Of a DNA stretch of 64,000 nucleotides, positions 45,496 to 54,506 are shown piece after piece. A model generated the notes under the pieces. The model made no database searches, had not been told where the DNA came from, and saw only the letters and a list, made by a program, of their open reading frames with translations. This DNA comes from Pseudoxanthomonas beigongshangi. GTDB lineage: Bacteria > Pseudomonadota > Gammaproteobacteria > Xanthomonadales > Xanthomonadaceae. Within the stretch, counting starts at the first letter, position 1, and every line of letters starts with the position of its first letter. The stretch covers positions 16,103 through 80,102 of the forward strand of contig NZ_JADHDV010000019.1 in the NCBI RefSeq assembly GCF_016820515.1, in the 5' to 3' direction. The translations under genes and the position numbers were made by a program.

Positions 45496-48400
45496 TTGGT
45501 TTCGAGCTGGATTCTGCTGCTGGTGTCCATCAGCTACGCGGCGCTGCTGTTCGGCGTGGCATGGTGGGGTGATCGTCGCCCGATGTATCCGGATCGGCCG
45601 TGGCTGCGTCCGGTGGTGTACAGCCTGGCGCTGGCGGTCTACTGCTCGTCCTGGACCTTCTACGGCGCGGTCGGCAGCGCGGTGCGCAACGGCATCGGCT
45701 ACCTGCCGATCTACCTGGGTCCGCTGCTGCTGCTGCTGTTCGGCTGGCGGATCATCGAACGGCTGGCACTGATCGCGCGTAGCGAGAACACGGTGTCGAT
45801 CGCCGACTTCATCTCCTCGCGCTACGGACGCTCGCGCCGGCTGGCCGCGCTGGTGACGGTGATCGCGTTGATCGGCGTCGTTCCCTACCTGGCGCTGCAG
45901 TACAAGGCGGTGGCGATGAGCCTGGGCGTGCTGACCGGCCAGCCCGGCGGCAGCGCGCATGGCTTCTTCTCGGATCCCGCGCTGTACGTGGCGTTGCTGA
46001 TGGCGCTGTTCGCCGCCCTGTTCGGCACCCGCCAGGTCGACGCCACCGAACATCATCACGGCATGATGCTGGCCATCGCGCTGGAGTCGATGGTCAAGCT
46101 GGTGGCGATGATCGCGGTCGGCCTGTTCGCCTACCTGTGGCTGCAGGGCCGCTCCATCCCGGTCGCCGAGTCCGCACGCACGCTGTTCGAGAATTCGCCA
46201 CCGGTCGGATTCGTCACCCAGACCCTGCTCGGGTTCCTCGCGATCGTCTGCCTGCCCCGCCAGTTCCATGTCGCGGTGGTCGAATGCAGCGACGTCGGCG
46301 ATATCCGTCGGGCGCGCTGGCTGTTCGGCACCTACCTGGTCCTGATCTCGGTGATGGTGGTGCCGATCGCCGCCGCCGGCGTGGCGTCCTTCGGCATCGG
46401 CAGCGGCGTGGCCGATGACAGTTTCATCCTGGCGCTGCCGCTGGCAGACGGCAGCAAGGCGCTGGCGTTGATCGCCTACGTCGGCGGTTTCTCCGCCGCC
46501 ACCGGCATGGTCATCGTCGCCAGCATCGCGCTTGCCACCATGGTCAGCAACGACCTGGTGATGCCGGTGCTGCTGCGGCGCGGCTGGGCGGATCATCACG
46601 CCGAAGCCGACGTCGCTTCGCGGGTGCTGTGGATCCGCCGGTTCGCGATCCTGCTGCTGGCGCTCGCCGCCTACATCTATTACCGCAGCAGCGGCAACGA
46701 CAGCACGCTGGCGTCCTATGGCCTGATGGCGTTCGCGGCGGTCGCCCAGTTCGCGCCGGGCCTGATCGGCGGCCTGTACTGGCGCGGCGCCAGCCGGCGC
46801 GGCGTGGAAGTGGGCATGCTGCTGGGCTTCGGCACCTGGATCTACACCCTGCTGCTGCCGACCATGACCCAGGCCGGTGGCTTCGATGCGTCATGGATCG
46901 CGACCGGACCGTTCGGCATCGCCTGGCTGCGGCCGCACCAGCTGTTCGGATTGAGCGGCTGGGATCCGCTCACCCACGGCACGTTCTGGTCACTGCTGGT
47001 GAACACCGGCGCGATGATGGTGATCTCCGCGCGCTGGCGGCCCGGTGTGGACGATCGCCTGCGCGCGGCGCCGTTCCTGGATCCGTACGCGCAGCGCCCG
47101 GCGCTGGTCGCCGGCGAATGGCCCGGCAGCGTGCGGGTGGGCGACCTGCAGACCCTGGCCGAACGGGTGGTCGGCGAGCGCCATGCGCGCCGCGCGTTCC
47201 AGGAACAGGCCCAGGCGTTGGGCCGCGAGATGCAGCCCGGCGCATCTGCCGACCGCGCCTGGGTGCAATTCACCGAGCGTCTGCTGGCCGCCTCGATCGG
47301 TGCGGCGTCCGCGCGCATTGTCCTGACCAGCGTGCTGCGCGGATCGGGCATGGAACTGGGCGAAGTGGTCGCGGTGCTGGACGAGGCCGGCCAGGAACTG
47401 CGCTTCAACCGCGAGATCCTCTCCACCACCCTGGAAAACATCGCCGCCGGCGTCAGCGTGGTCGATCCCGAGATGCGGCTGGTCGCCTGGAACCGGCGCT
47501 ACCAGCAGATGTTCGGCTACCCCGACGGCATGCTGTACGTCGGCCGGCCGGTCGCCGACCTGATCCGCTACAACGCCGAGCGCGGTGAGCTGGGCGAAGG
47601 CGACGTCGACGCGCAGATCGGCAAGCGCATCGCCTACATGCGGGCAGGCTCGCCCCACGTGTTCGAGCGCGTGCGCAGCGATGGCCAGGTGATCGAGATG
47701 CGCGGCCAGGCCCTGCCCGGCGGCGGCTACGTCACCAGCTACAACGACATCACCGACTTCAAGCGCGCCGAGTTGGCGCTGCGGGAAGCCAACGAGACCC
47801 TGGAGCAGCGCGTCACCGAACGCAGCCGCGCGGCCGAAGCGGCCCAGCAGTCCAAGACCCGCTTCCTCGCCGCCATCAGCCACGACGTATTGCAGCCGCT
47901 CAACGCCGCGCGCCTGTTCGCCTCGGCCCTGCGCGACGGCGAACAGGACGGCGAGCAACGGCACCTGGCCGAACGCGTGGATGCCTCGCTGCGCGCCGCC
48001 GAAGAGTTGCTCGACGGCCTGCTCGACGTGTCGCGGCTGGACGCGGGCAGCCTGCGGGTGGAGATCAGCGACTTCGACGCCGGCGAACTGCTGCGCGAAC
48101 TGGCCGCCCAGTACGCGCCGGTGGCCGCCGGCCGCGGGCTGGATCTGCGGGTGCATCCGCGCGGGTTGTCGGTGCGCACCGACCGGCGCCTGCTGCGCCG
48201 GGTGCTGCAGAACTTCCTGGCCAACGCCCTGCGCTATACCCGCCAGGGCCGGATCGTGCTGGGCATGCGCATGCTCGATGGCAAGGTGTCGCTGCAGGTC
48301 TGGGACACCGGCCCGGGTATTCCGGAAAACCATATGCGGCAGATCTACGACGAGTTCCACCGCTACCAGCAGCCGTTCGACTGGGGCGAGCGCGGACTCG

Positions 48401-48948
48401 GCCTGGGCCTGTCGATCTGCCAGCGCATCTCGCGCCTGCTCGGGCATCACCTGGACGCGCGCAGCCGGGTCGATCACGGCAGCATGTTCTCGATCGTCGT
48501 TCCGCGCGCCACCCGCGCGCCGGCGCGTCCGTCCACGCCGCGGCGTGGACTCGCCGCCGATTCGCTCGCCGGCCTGCGGGTGCTGTGCGTGGACAACGAT
48601 CGCGAGATCCTCGACGGCATGCGCGCGCTGCTGGGCCGCTGGCAGGTCGAGGTGATCACCGCCACCACGGTCGACGAGGCGCTGGAACGGATGGCCTCGG
48701 CGCCGACGGTGGTGCTGGTCGACTACCACCTGCACGATCGGCTGGACGGCCTGGATACGCTGGACGCGCTGCGCGCCGCCAGCGCGGGCCCGATGGCCGG
48801 GGCCCTGTTGACCGCCGACGGCCGCGACGAGTTGAAACAGCGCGCCCGCGAACGCGGTTACCGGTTGCTGACCAAACCGGTCAAGCCGGCGTCGCTGCGC
48901 GCCTTCCTCGCCGCGCACCACGACGCCCGCCAGCGCCTGGAAGCCTGA
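45496..48948 (+). CDS. CrbS-like hybrid sensor kinase: Na+/solute symporter domain, PAS, histidine kinase, receiver
   Basis: 1150 residues. The N-terminal ~510 residues are a sodium:solute-symporter-like membrane domain of about 13 helices (SIADFISSRYGRSRR; VALLMALFAALFGTRQVDATEHHHGM). A PAS domain starts near residue 641 (TLENIAAGVSVVD). The kinase phosphoacceptor is His796 in FLAAISHDVLQPLNAARLF. The ATPase domain carries GLGLGLSICQRI. The C-terminal receiver has Asp1076 in LVDYHLHD. This architecture is that of CrbS/MxtR, which with a LuxR-type regulator controls acs; here such a regulator and acs are at 54.5-57.9 kb. The start is TTG at 45496 with GGGAGG five bases upstream. Confidence 0.88.
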   Translation: MVSSWILLLVSISYAALLFGVAWWGDRRPMYPDRPWLRPVVYSLALAVYCSSWTFYGAVGSAVRNGIGYLPIYLGPLLLLLFGWRIIERLALIARSENTVSIADFISSRYGRSRRLAALVTVIALIGVVPYLALQYKAVAMSLGVLTGQPGGSAHGFFSDPALYVALLMALFAALFGTRQVDATEHHHGMMLAIALESMVKLVAMIAVGLFAYLWLQGRSIPVAESARTLFENSPPVGFVTQTLLGFLAIVCLPRQFHVAVVECSDVGDIRRARWLFGTYLVLISVMVVPIAAAGVASFGIGSGVADDSFILALPLADGSKALALIAYVGGFSAATGMVIVASIALATMVSNDLVMPVLLRRGWADHHAEADVASRVLWIRRFAILLLALAAYIYYRSSGNDSTLASYGLMAFAAVAQFAPGLIGGLYWRGASRRGVEVGMLLGFGTWIYTLLLPTMTQAGGFDASWIATGPFGIAWLRPHQLFGLSGWDPLTHGTFWSLLVNTGAMMVISARWRPGVDDRLRAAPFLDPYAQRPALVAGEWPGSVRVGDLQTLAERVVGERHARRAFQEQAQALGREMQPGASADRAWVQFTERLLAASIGAASARIVLTSVLRGSGMELGEVVAVLDEAGQELRFNREILSTTLENIAAGVSVVDPEMRLVAWNRRYQQMFGYPDGMLYVGRPVADLIRYNAERGELGEGDVDAQIGKRIAYMRAGSPHVFERVRSDGQVIEMRGQALPGGGYVTSYNDITDFKRAELALREANETLEQRVTERSRAAEAAQQSKTRFLAAISHDVLQPLNAARLFASALRDGEQDGEQRHLAERVDASLRAAEELLDGLLDVSRLDAGSLRVEISDFDAGELLRELAAQYAPVAAGRGLDLRVHPRGLSVRTDRRLLRRVLQNFLANALRYTRQGRIVLGMRMLDGKVSLQVWDTGPGIPENHMRQIYDEFHRYQQPFDWGERGLGLGLSICQRISRLLGHHLDARSRVDHGSMFSIVVPRATRAPARPSTPRRGLAADSLAGLRVLCVDNDREILDGMRALLGRWQVEVITATTVDEALERMASAPTVVLVDYHLHDRLDGLDTLDALRAASAGPMAGALLTADGRDELKQRARERGYRLLTKPVKPASLRAFLAAHHDARQRLEA

Positions 48949-48980
48949 CTACCGCCGCTGCCCGCGCGCGCCGCCGGTGG

Positions 48981-49463
48981 TCACCAGCATTCCCCCGGTG
49001 TCGCATTCGCGGTCCCGCTGACCGTGCGGACACCCAGCTGGTTGATCGCAAGCGTGCCGCAGCGGGTGTCGGCCCTGGCCTGCGTTCCCTGCGGCACCGC
49101 CTGCAATGTGAAGGCACGCGCCGAAACAGCGGACAGGCTGATCTGGTAGTGCCGGGCCAGGCCATCGCCGCACTCCGCGAGGGCGGGAGGCTTGCCCGCC
49201 GTATCCAGATAGGAAAGATGCAGGGTATGGAAGCGTTCCAGGCGCTGGGTGCGTTCCTGCAGGCATGCGGCGGCGGCGGCGCGACGGGTATTGACGACGT
49301 GATGTTGATAGCTGCCAAAAGCGATGCTTGCCAGGATGGCGATGATGGCCACCACGATCATCAGTTCGAGCAGGCTGAATCCTGCCGCCGGGTACCGGCG
49401 TCGATGGAGATCATGTCGGTGGAAAACGTATCGATGCAGGACACGGATGTGGGCGGATCGCAT
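48981..49463 (-). CDS. Type IV pilin-like (PilE-type) prepilin
   Basis: A 160-residue minor or major pilin-like protein. The prepilin peptidase site is PAAG^FSLLELMIVVAIIAILASIAFGSYQ, with Glu at position 5 of the mature chain. The mature globular domain contains four Cys residues, two of them near the C-terminus (TRCGTLAI and TPGECW). The leader before the cleavage site is about 28 residues and very rich in His/Arg (VLHRYVFHRHDLHRRRY), longer than is normal for type IV pilins. No other pil genes are adjacent. The gene is convergent with the CrbS-like kinase. Confidence 0.85.
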   Translation of the reverse strand: MRSAHIRVLHRYVFHRHDLHRRRYPAAGFSLLELMIVVAIIAILASIAFGSYQHHVVNTRRAAAAACLQERTQRLERFHTLHLSYLDTAGKPPALAECGDGLARHYQISLSAVSARAFTLQAVPQGTQARADTRCGTLAINQLGVRTVSGTANATPGECW

Positions 49464-49591
49464 GGGCGTGCCTCCGGGATGCGGTGGACAAGGAGATGGC
49501 CCGTCGAGCACGCGCCAGTCGATGCGCCGTCCGCGATGGCGGCGCGATGATGCCCGACCGATGCTAACCAGCCCTGCGCGCTGGAAAAAGG

Positions 49592-49617
49592 CATTCGCGT
49601 TCAAAGTTACGCGAATG
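49592..49617. promoter_or_regulatory. 9-bp inverted repeat upstream of the pilin gene
   Basis: CATTCGCGT (49592-49600) pairs perfectly with ACGCGAATG (49609-49617) across TCAAAGTT. It lies about 130 bp upstream of the minus-strand pilin start and could be an operator or a 5'-leader stem. The rest of 49464-49737 shows no gene. Confidence 0.4.
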
Positions 49618-49737
49618 ACAGGCATGCCTCGCGCGCAGCTGATTCGCTTCCCTCTCCGGGCGGCGAACGCGCGCGATGTCGATCGCTTTCATTTCACCGG
49701 AAAGCGATCCTCGGCGGCACGGCCTGGAGCGATGGCG

Positions 49738-51009
49738 CTACCGGCGAAAACGCAGTCGGGCCACCGTGCCGCGTTCCGGCGCCGAATCGATGTCCAGCTG
49801 CCAACCCAGGTGTTCGCACAGGCGCGCGATCAGATCCAGCCCGATGCCGCCGCCGTCGCGTCCTTCCCCGCGCGCCAACTGCGCATAGATGCGGCTGATC
49901 TCCTCCGGACTCATGCCGTGTCCGGGATCGGTGATCGTCACGGTGGCATCGGCGTCCAGGCGGATGTCGATCACGCCGCGATCGCTGTTCTCGATGGCGT
50001 TGCGCAACAGGTTGCCGATCGCGGCCTGGACAATGGCCACCGGCGCGGTGACCCGGACCGCCGACAGCGGACCCAACTGCAACGCGAGATCCTTGCCGTG
50101 GGTGAGATGGCGATGGTCTTCGACGATTTCCGGCAGCAGTTCGTCCAACGCCACCGCATCGCTGACCGCGGCCAGGCGCTCGGGGTCCTTGGCCAGGATC
50201 AGCAGCAGCGAGATCAGCTGCTCGATCTGGCGGACGTTGCGCGCGATGCGTTGCATCTGTTCGCGCGCGGCCGGCGGCACGCCTGCCTGATCCGAGGCGA
50301 GCCGGGCGGCGCCGCCGATTACCGCGATGGGCGTGCGCAGCTCGTGGCTGGCACTGTTGATGAAGGCCCGCTCGCGCTCGACGAAGCGCTCGCTGCGATC
50401 CAGGTAGTCATTGAAGGCATCGGCAATCACCCGCAGTTCGCGGCTGGCGCTGGGTTCAAGCCCGATGCGCTGGCGCCCGCGTTCGGGCCGCAGGCGCGCG
50501 ATATCGTCGGCCATCACGCCCAGCGGACGGATCGCCCGGCCCAGCCCCCAGGCCAGCAGCAGGCCAAGCAGGATCACCGAGGCGAACATGCCGACCACGA
50601 TTCCGCTGCTGATGGTCTCCTCCAGTCCCTCGAACTCGGTGATGTCCAGCGCCAGCGCGACCCGGCCACCGGGCAGGTCCTGGATCATCACCACCCGCAG
50701 CTTGCCCTCCACCCACAGGTCGTCGTGCAGGCCGGGCGGCAGCGCGCGCAATACTTTGGGCGGCGGCGGCACGTCGTCCCAGCGGTAGAGCGTCATGTCG
50801 TCGGTATCGGTCCAGCGATAGCCGGGATCGGCCTGCACGCGATCCTGGTAGTGATGGAGTTCGGCGCGCAGCAGCGAACTCCAGACCATGCGCTCGGCCT
50901 CCTCGTTGACGATCAGGCCGCCGATGAAGATGGCGACCGAGAGCAGCGAGACGTAGACCAGCAGCCAGGTGAGGATGCGCCGGCGCAGGCTGTTGTTCCT
51001 AGCCGCCAT
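49738..51009 (-). CDS. Two-component sensor histidine kinase (envelope-type)
   Basis: 423 residues. Two membrane helices (about residues 13-30 and 150-170) enclose a periplasmic sensor of about 115 residues with TDTDDMTLYRWDDVPP. A HAMP-like linker follows, then the phosphoacceptor His222 in NSASHELRTPIAVIGG and the ATPase G-boxes GNLLRNAIENSDRG and GIGLDLIARLCEHLG. It is co-transcribed with the OmpR-type regulator (11-bp overlap). It is divergent from PAP2-eptA, which suggests control of lipid A modification, as PmrB does in enterics (inference). Confidence 0.93.
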   Translation of the reverse strand: MAARNNSLRRRILTWLLVYVSLLSVAIFIGGLIVNEEAERMVWSSLLRAELHHYQDRVQADPGYRWTDTDDMTLYRWDDVPPPPKVLRALPPGLHDDLWVEGKLRVVMIQDLPGGRVALALDITEFEGLEETISSGIVVGMFASVILLGLLLAWGLGRAIRPLGVMADDIARLRPERGRQRIGLEPSASRELRVIADAFNDYLDRSERFVERERAFINSASHELRTPIAVIGGAARLASDQAGVPPAAREQMQRIARNVRQIEQLISLLLILAKDPERLAAVSDAVALDELLPEIVEDHRHLTHGKDLALQLGPLSAVRVTAPVAIVQAAIGNLLRNAIENSDRGVIDIRLDADATVTITDPGHGMSPEEISRIYAQLARGEGRDGGGIGLDLIARLCEHLGWQLDIDSAPERGTVARLRFRR

Positions 51010-51694
51010 CGCGCTGCTCCTCCGGTGCCGCCAGCCGGTAGCCCACCCGCGGCAAGGTCTGGATCAGCTTCACCGGGAACGGTCCATCGACGCTGCGGCG
51101 CAACTCGTACACATGCGAACGCAGCATGTCGCCGTCCGGCGGGCTGTCGCCCCACAGGGCGTATTCCAGGCGATCCCGGGTCACCGCGCCGGGACTGGCC
51201 TGCATCAGCACTTCCAGCAGCTTGCGGCAGGCCGGATACAGGTGCAGCGGCTGCCCCGCGCGACTGGCTTCCAGGGTGGACAGGTCCAGTTTCAGATCCG
51301 CCACCTGCAGCAGGCGGTTGCGACCGCGCCCGCCACTGCGCGCCAGCACCGCTTCCAGCCGCACCTCCAGTTCGGGCAGTTCGAAGGGCTTGGTCAGGTA
51401 GTCGTCGGCGCCGGCGCGGAAGCCCGCGATCTTGTCGGGCAGTTCGTCGCGCGCGGTGAGCATGATGACCGGCGCGTCGCCGGCATGCGTTTCGCGCAGG
51501 CGTCGCAGCACCTCGCGACCATCCATCCGCGGCAGCATCCAGTCCAGGATGATCGCGTCGTAGGCCTGGGTGGTGGCCAGGTGCAGGCCGGTCACCCCGT
51601 CCGGCGCGGCATCCAGGGCATGGCCGCGCGCTTCGAAGTAGTCGAACAGGTTCGCCACCAGGCTCCGGTTGTCTTCGATCACGAGCAGCCGCAT
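50999..51694 (-). CDS. OmpR-family response regulator
   Basis: 231 residues. The receiver has Glu/Asp pocket residues in VIEDN and phosphorylatable Asp51 in ILDWMLPRMDG, and KPF at TKPFELPEL. The C-terminal winged helix reads LHLYPACRKLLEVLMQASPGAVTRDRLEYALWG. The start at 51694 removes an upstream low-complexity extension. It forms a pair with the kinase encoded downstream and is divergent from the PAP2-eptA operon. Confidence 0.94.
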   Translation of the reverse strand: MRLLVIEDNRSLVANLFDYFEARGHALDAAPDGVTGLHLATTQAYDAIILDWMLPRMDGREVLRRLRETHAGDAPVIMLTARDELPDKIAGFRAGADDYLTKPFELPELEVRLEAVLARSGGRGRNRLLQVADLKLDLSTLEASRAGQPLHLYPACRKLLEVLMQASPGAVTRDRLEYALWGDSPPDGDMLRSHVYELRRSVDGPFPVKLIQTLPRVGYRLAAPEEQRDGG

Positions 51695-51966
51695 CGGGGT
51701 TTCCGTCCTCGTCGTTGACCGGCACGGGCATCCCGGCGGGTCGCCACGCTGCACCTCCCGGTGTCGGAATCCGGTCGGAACGGGACGATTCTCCCATGCA
51801 CTGGGAGACACGGGTAAAGCGGTCGCGCAATGGCAACGGCGGCTGAAGCGTGCCCTGCGCCGCCTGCCGCGTTAACGACGCGCGAACGGGGTTCCGACGA
51901 CTCTCCGACAGCGGCGTCACCAGCATGGCCTTCATACCGGCGCAGGGGCCGGAATGAACGTATCCG

Positions 51967-52770
51967 ATGTCCTTTGCCGCACCACAGCCCTCCATGCCGC
52001 TTGGCGAGATCCGTCCGCCGCCGGCCTTCGATCGCGACTTCCTCGTCCACCACGCCGGCTGGCCGCTGGCGGTGTTCGCGCTGGCAACGGTGATCCTGAT
52101 CCCGCTGCGCGGCGATCTGTGGCTGGCGGATCGGCTGTACGCCTGGGAAGGCCATCGCTGGTCGCTGCAGCAGGGTTTCGTCACCCAGCACCTGATCCAT
52201 GTGATGGGCAAGCGGTTGAGTACCTTGGGCTGGTACGGCGTGGCACTGCTGCTGATCGCCAGTGGTTCCTTCCCGCGCCTGAAGGCATGGCGACGGCCGC
52301 TGCTCTTCCTGCTGCTGGCCACCGCGTTGTCGACCGCAGCGGTCGGCACGCTGAAGCTGTGGACGGACATGGACTGCCCGTGGGATCTGGCCCGCTATGG
52401 CGGCAGCCGGCCGTTCGTCGACCTGTTCAGCGCGCGGCCGGCGCGGTTGCCAACGGCGTCGTGCTTTCCCGCCGGCCACGCCAGCGCCGGTTATGCGTGG
52501 GTGGCGCTGTACTTCTTTTTCCTGGCCACCGCGCCGCGCCTGCGCTGGCTGGGTCTGGGCGTCGGCCTGGCGGCCGGGCTGCTGTTCGGCTTCGCCCAGC
52601 AGCTGCGCGGCGCCCATTTCCTCTCGCACGACCTGTGGACCCTGGCCATCTGCTGGACGATCGCGCTGCTGCTGCATGCCTGCCTGCTGGTGCCGGCACG
52701 GTCCCCGGCGGCGCGGCGCGTCATGCCAGCGCCGCCGGCTCCCGGCCTGTTGTCGCGGAGCGAGCCATGA
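51967..52770 (+). CDS. PAP2-family membrane phosphatase (lipid A phosphatase-like)
   Basis: 267 residues with about six membrane helices and the three PAP2 motifs in order. These are KLWTDMDCPWD (motif 1, substituted), CFPAGHASAGY (motif 2) and LRGAHFLSHDLWT (motif 3). Such enzymes dephosphorylate undecaprenyl pyrophosphate or lipid A. Here the product is translationally coupled to EptA (ATGA overlap), suggesting that it frees or prepares the lipid A phosphate that EptA modifies. It is divergent from an OmpR-type two-component pair. Confidence 0.9.
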   Translation: MSFAAPQPSMPLGEIRPPPAFDRDFLVHHAGWPLAVFALATVILIPLRGDLWLADRLYAWEGHRWSLQQGFVTQHLIHVMGKRLSTLGWYGVALLLIASGSFPRLKAWRRPLLFLLLATALSTAAVGTLKLWTDMDCPWDLARYGGSRPFVDLFSARPARLPTASCFPAGHASAGYAWVALYFFFLATAPRLRWLGLGVGLAAGLLFGFAQQLRGAHFLSHDLWTLAICWTIALLLHACLLVPARSPAARRVMPAPPAPGLLSRSEP

Positions 52771-54428
52771 ACGCCAGTCCGCTGGAAGCCGGTCTGCGCC
52801 GCAATGTCCGCTCCGACGCGCCAGCGTGGCTGCGCCAGCGTCCGGTGGTCGCCAGCGAAACCCTGTTGCTGGCGGTGAGCCTCTACTTCACCCTCTTCAG
52901 CAATGGCCAGTTCTGGCGCAACGTGATCGTCGCGCCGGCGGTGCAGTGGAAGTTCGCCGCGGCGCTGTTCGTGATCATCACCGCCGTGCACGCGCTGTTG
53001 CTCGGACTGGTCGTGCATCGCCGCTATGCGCGTCCGCTGCTGGCCGGGCTGATCCTGGTCACCGCCATCGCCACCTACTACATGGGCAGCTATGGCGTGT
53101 ACCTGGATTCGGACATGCTGCGCAACATCCTGCATACCGATCGCAAGGAGTCCAGCGAACTGCTGAGCTGGCGCCTGCTGATGCCGATCCTGTTCGCCAG
53201 CCTGCCGATCGCCCTGCTGTGGCGGGTGCGGCTGCGCGAACGGCCGTGGCGGCGCGCGCTGATCGTGCGCGGCGGATTCCTGGCGGCGCTGCTGGTGGCC
53301 TTCGCGGGCGCGGCGATGCTGACGTACCAGGACCTGTCCTCGCTGATTCGCAATCGCCGCGAGGTGCGTTATCTGGTGACGCCGGCGAACTATCTGGTCT
53401 CGTTGGCGCGGGTGCTGACGGCCGCGCCGCCGGGAAGCCGTACCGCCAGGACGCCGATCGGCCAGGACGCCCGCCAGTTGCCGCAGACGGCCGGCCGCAA
53501 GCCGCGGCTGCTGGTGCTGGTGGTGGGCGAAACCGCGCGCGCGCAGAACTGGGGATTGAACGGCTATTCGCGCCAGACCACGCCGGAACTGTCGCGCATG
53601 GGCGTGATCAACTTCCCCGCCGTCACCGCCTGCGGCAGCAGCACCGAAGTTTCCCTGCCCTGCATGTTTTCACCCTACGGTCGGCACGACTACGACCAGA
53701 AGAAGATCCGCGATCACCAATCGCTGCTGCATGTGCTGGAGTACGCCGGCATCCGCACCCTGTGGCGCGACAACCAGTCCGGCTGCAAGGGCGTCTGCCA
53801 GGGACTGCCGATGCAGGCGCTGGATGATGCGAAGGATCCCGACCTGTGCAACGGCAAACGCTGCCTGGACGAGATCCTGCTGCGTGGCCTGGACGCCGCC
53901 GTACCCCCCGGTGGCGGCGATCGCGTGGTGGTGCTGCACCCATTGGGCAACCATGGCCCCAACTACTTCGAGCGGTATCCCTCCGCGTTCCGCCGCTACA
54001 CGCCGGTGTGCGAATCGGTCGATCTGGGCGAATGCGATCGCCCATCCATCGTCAACGCCTACGACAATGCACTGGGCTACACCGATCATGTGCTTGCGAA
54101 GCTGATCGGCCAGCTGGGCCGCAATCCCCGCTACGACACCGCCATGATCTACGTATCCGATCATGGCGAATCGCTGGGCGAGAAAGGCCTCTACCTGCAT
54201 GGCGTGCCCTATGCGATTGCCCCGGAAGAACAGACCCGGGTGCCGATGGTGATGTGGTTCTCGCCGGGTTTCGCGGCCGGCAGCGGCCTGGACATCGCCT
54301 GCCTGCGCCGGGAATCCACGCAACCGGCCAGCCACGACAACCTGTTTCCGTCCGTGCTGGGCCTGCTGGACGTGCGCACCGGCGTATACGACCGCGATCG
54401 GGATCTCTTCGCCGCCTGCCGCCCGTAG
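52767..54428 (+). CDS. eptA: EptA-type lipid A phosphoethanolamine transferase
   Basis: 553 residues. Five N-terminal membrane helices are followed by a periplasmic alkaline-phosphatase-like domain. The nucleophile Thr256 lies in VVGETARAQNWGLNGYSR, and the metal site has SDHGESLGEKGLYLHG. TACGSSTEVSLPCMFSPYGR and cysteines that pair in the periplasm are typical of EptA/MCR. It adds phosphoethanolamine to lipid A and lowers the negative surface charge. The stop codon falls inside a GTAG hairpin repeat. Confidence 0.95.
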   Translation: MNASPLEAGLRRNVRSDAPAWLRQRPVVASETLLLAVSLYFTLFSNGQFWRNVIVAPAVQWKFAAALFVIITAVHALLLGLVVHRRYARPLLAGLILVTAIATYYMGSYGVYLDSDMLRNILHTDRKESSELLSWRLLMPILFASLPIALLWRVRLRERPWRRALIVRGGFLAALLVAFAGAAMLTYQDLSSLIRNRREVRYLVTPANYLVSLARVLTAAPPGSRTARTPIGQDARQLPQTAGRKPRLLVLVVGETARAQNWGLNGYSRQTTPELSRMGVINFPAVTACGSSTEVSLPCMFSPYGRHDYDQKKIRDHQSLLHVLEYAGIRTLWRDNQSGCKGVCQGLPMQALDDAKDPDLCNGKRCLDEILLRGLDAAVPPGGGDRVVVLHPLGNHGPNYFERYPSAFRRYTPVCESVDLGECDRPSIVNAYDNALGYTDHVLAKLIGQLGRNPRYDTAMIYVSDHGESLGEKGLYLHGVPYAIAPEEQTRVPMVMWFSPGFAAGSGLDIACLRRESTQPASHDNLFPSVLGLLDVRTGVYDRDRDLFAACRP

Positions 54429-54448
54429 AGCGGAGCTTGCTCCGCTGC
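54425..54448. repeat. SMAG-like GTAG hairpin overlapping the eptA stop
   Basis: The stem AGCGGAGC/GCTCCGCT (54429-54436 with 54439-54446) follows GTAG at 54425-54428. The TAG of GTAG (54426-54428) is the eptA stop codon, so the repeat starts at the end of the gene. It closely matches the hairpin at 45436. Confidence 0.85.
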
Positions 54449-54506
54449 GCCCGAACGTTCCGCATCAAGACAGCCCATCCGATCGCCGGTCCGTTGTCGC
54501 CGGTCG

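Noticed and set aside
43939..46599. A long minus-strand open frame across the FAD oxidoreductase and kinase genes (886 codons)
   Set aside because: It is the complement of two well-supported plus-strand genes and shows the same Gln/Arg/His-rich low-complexity pattern.
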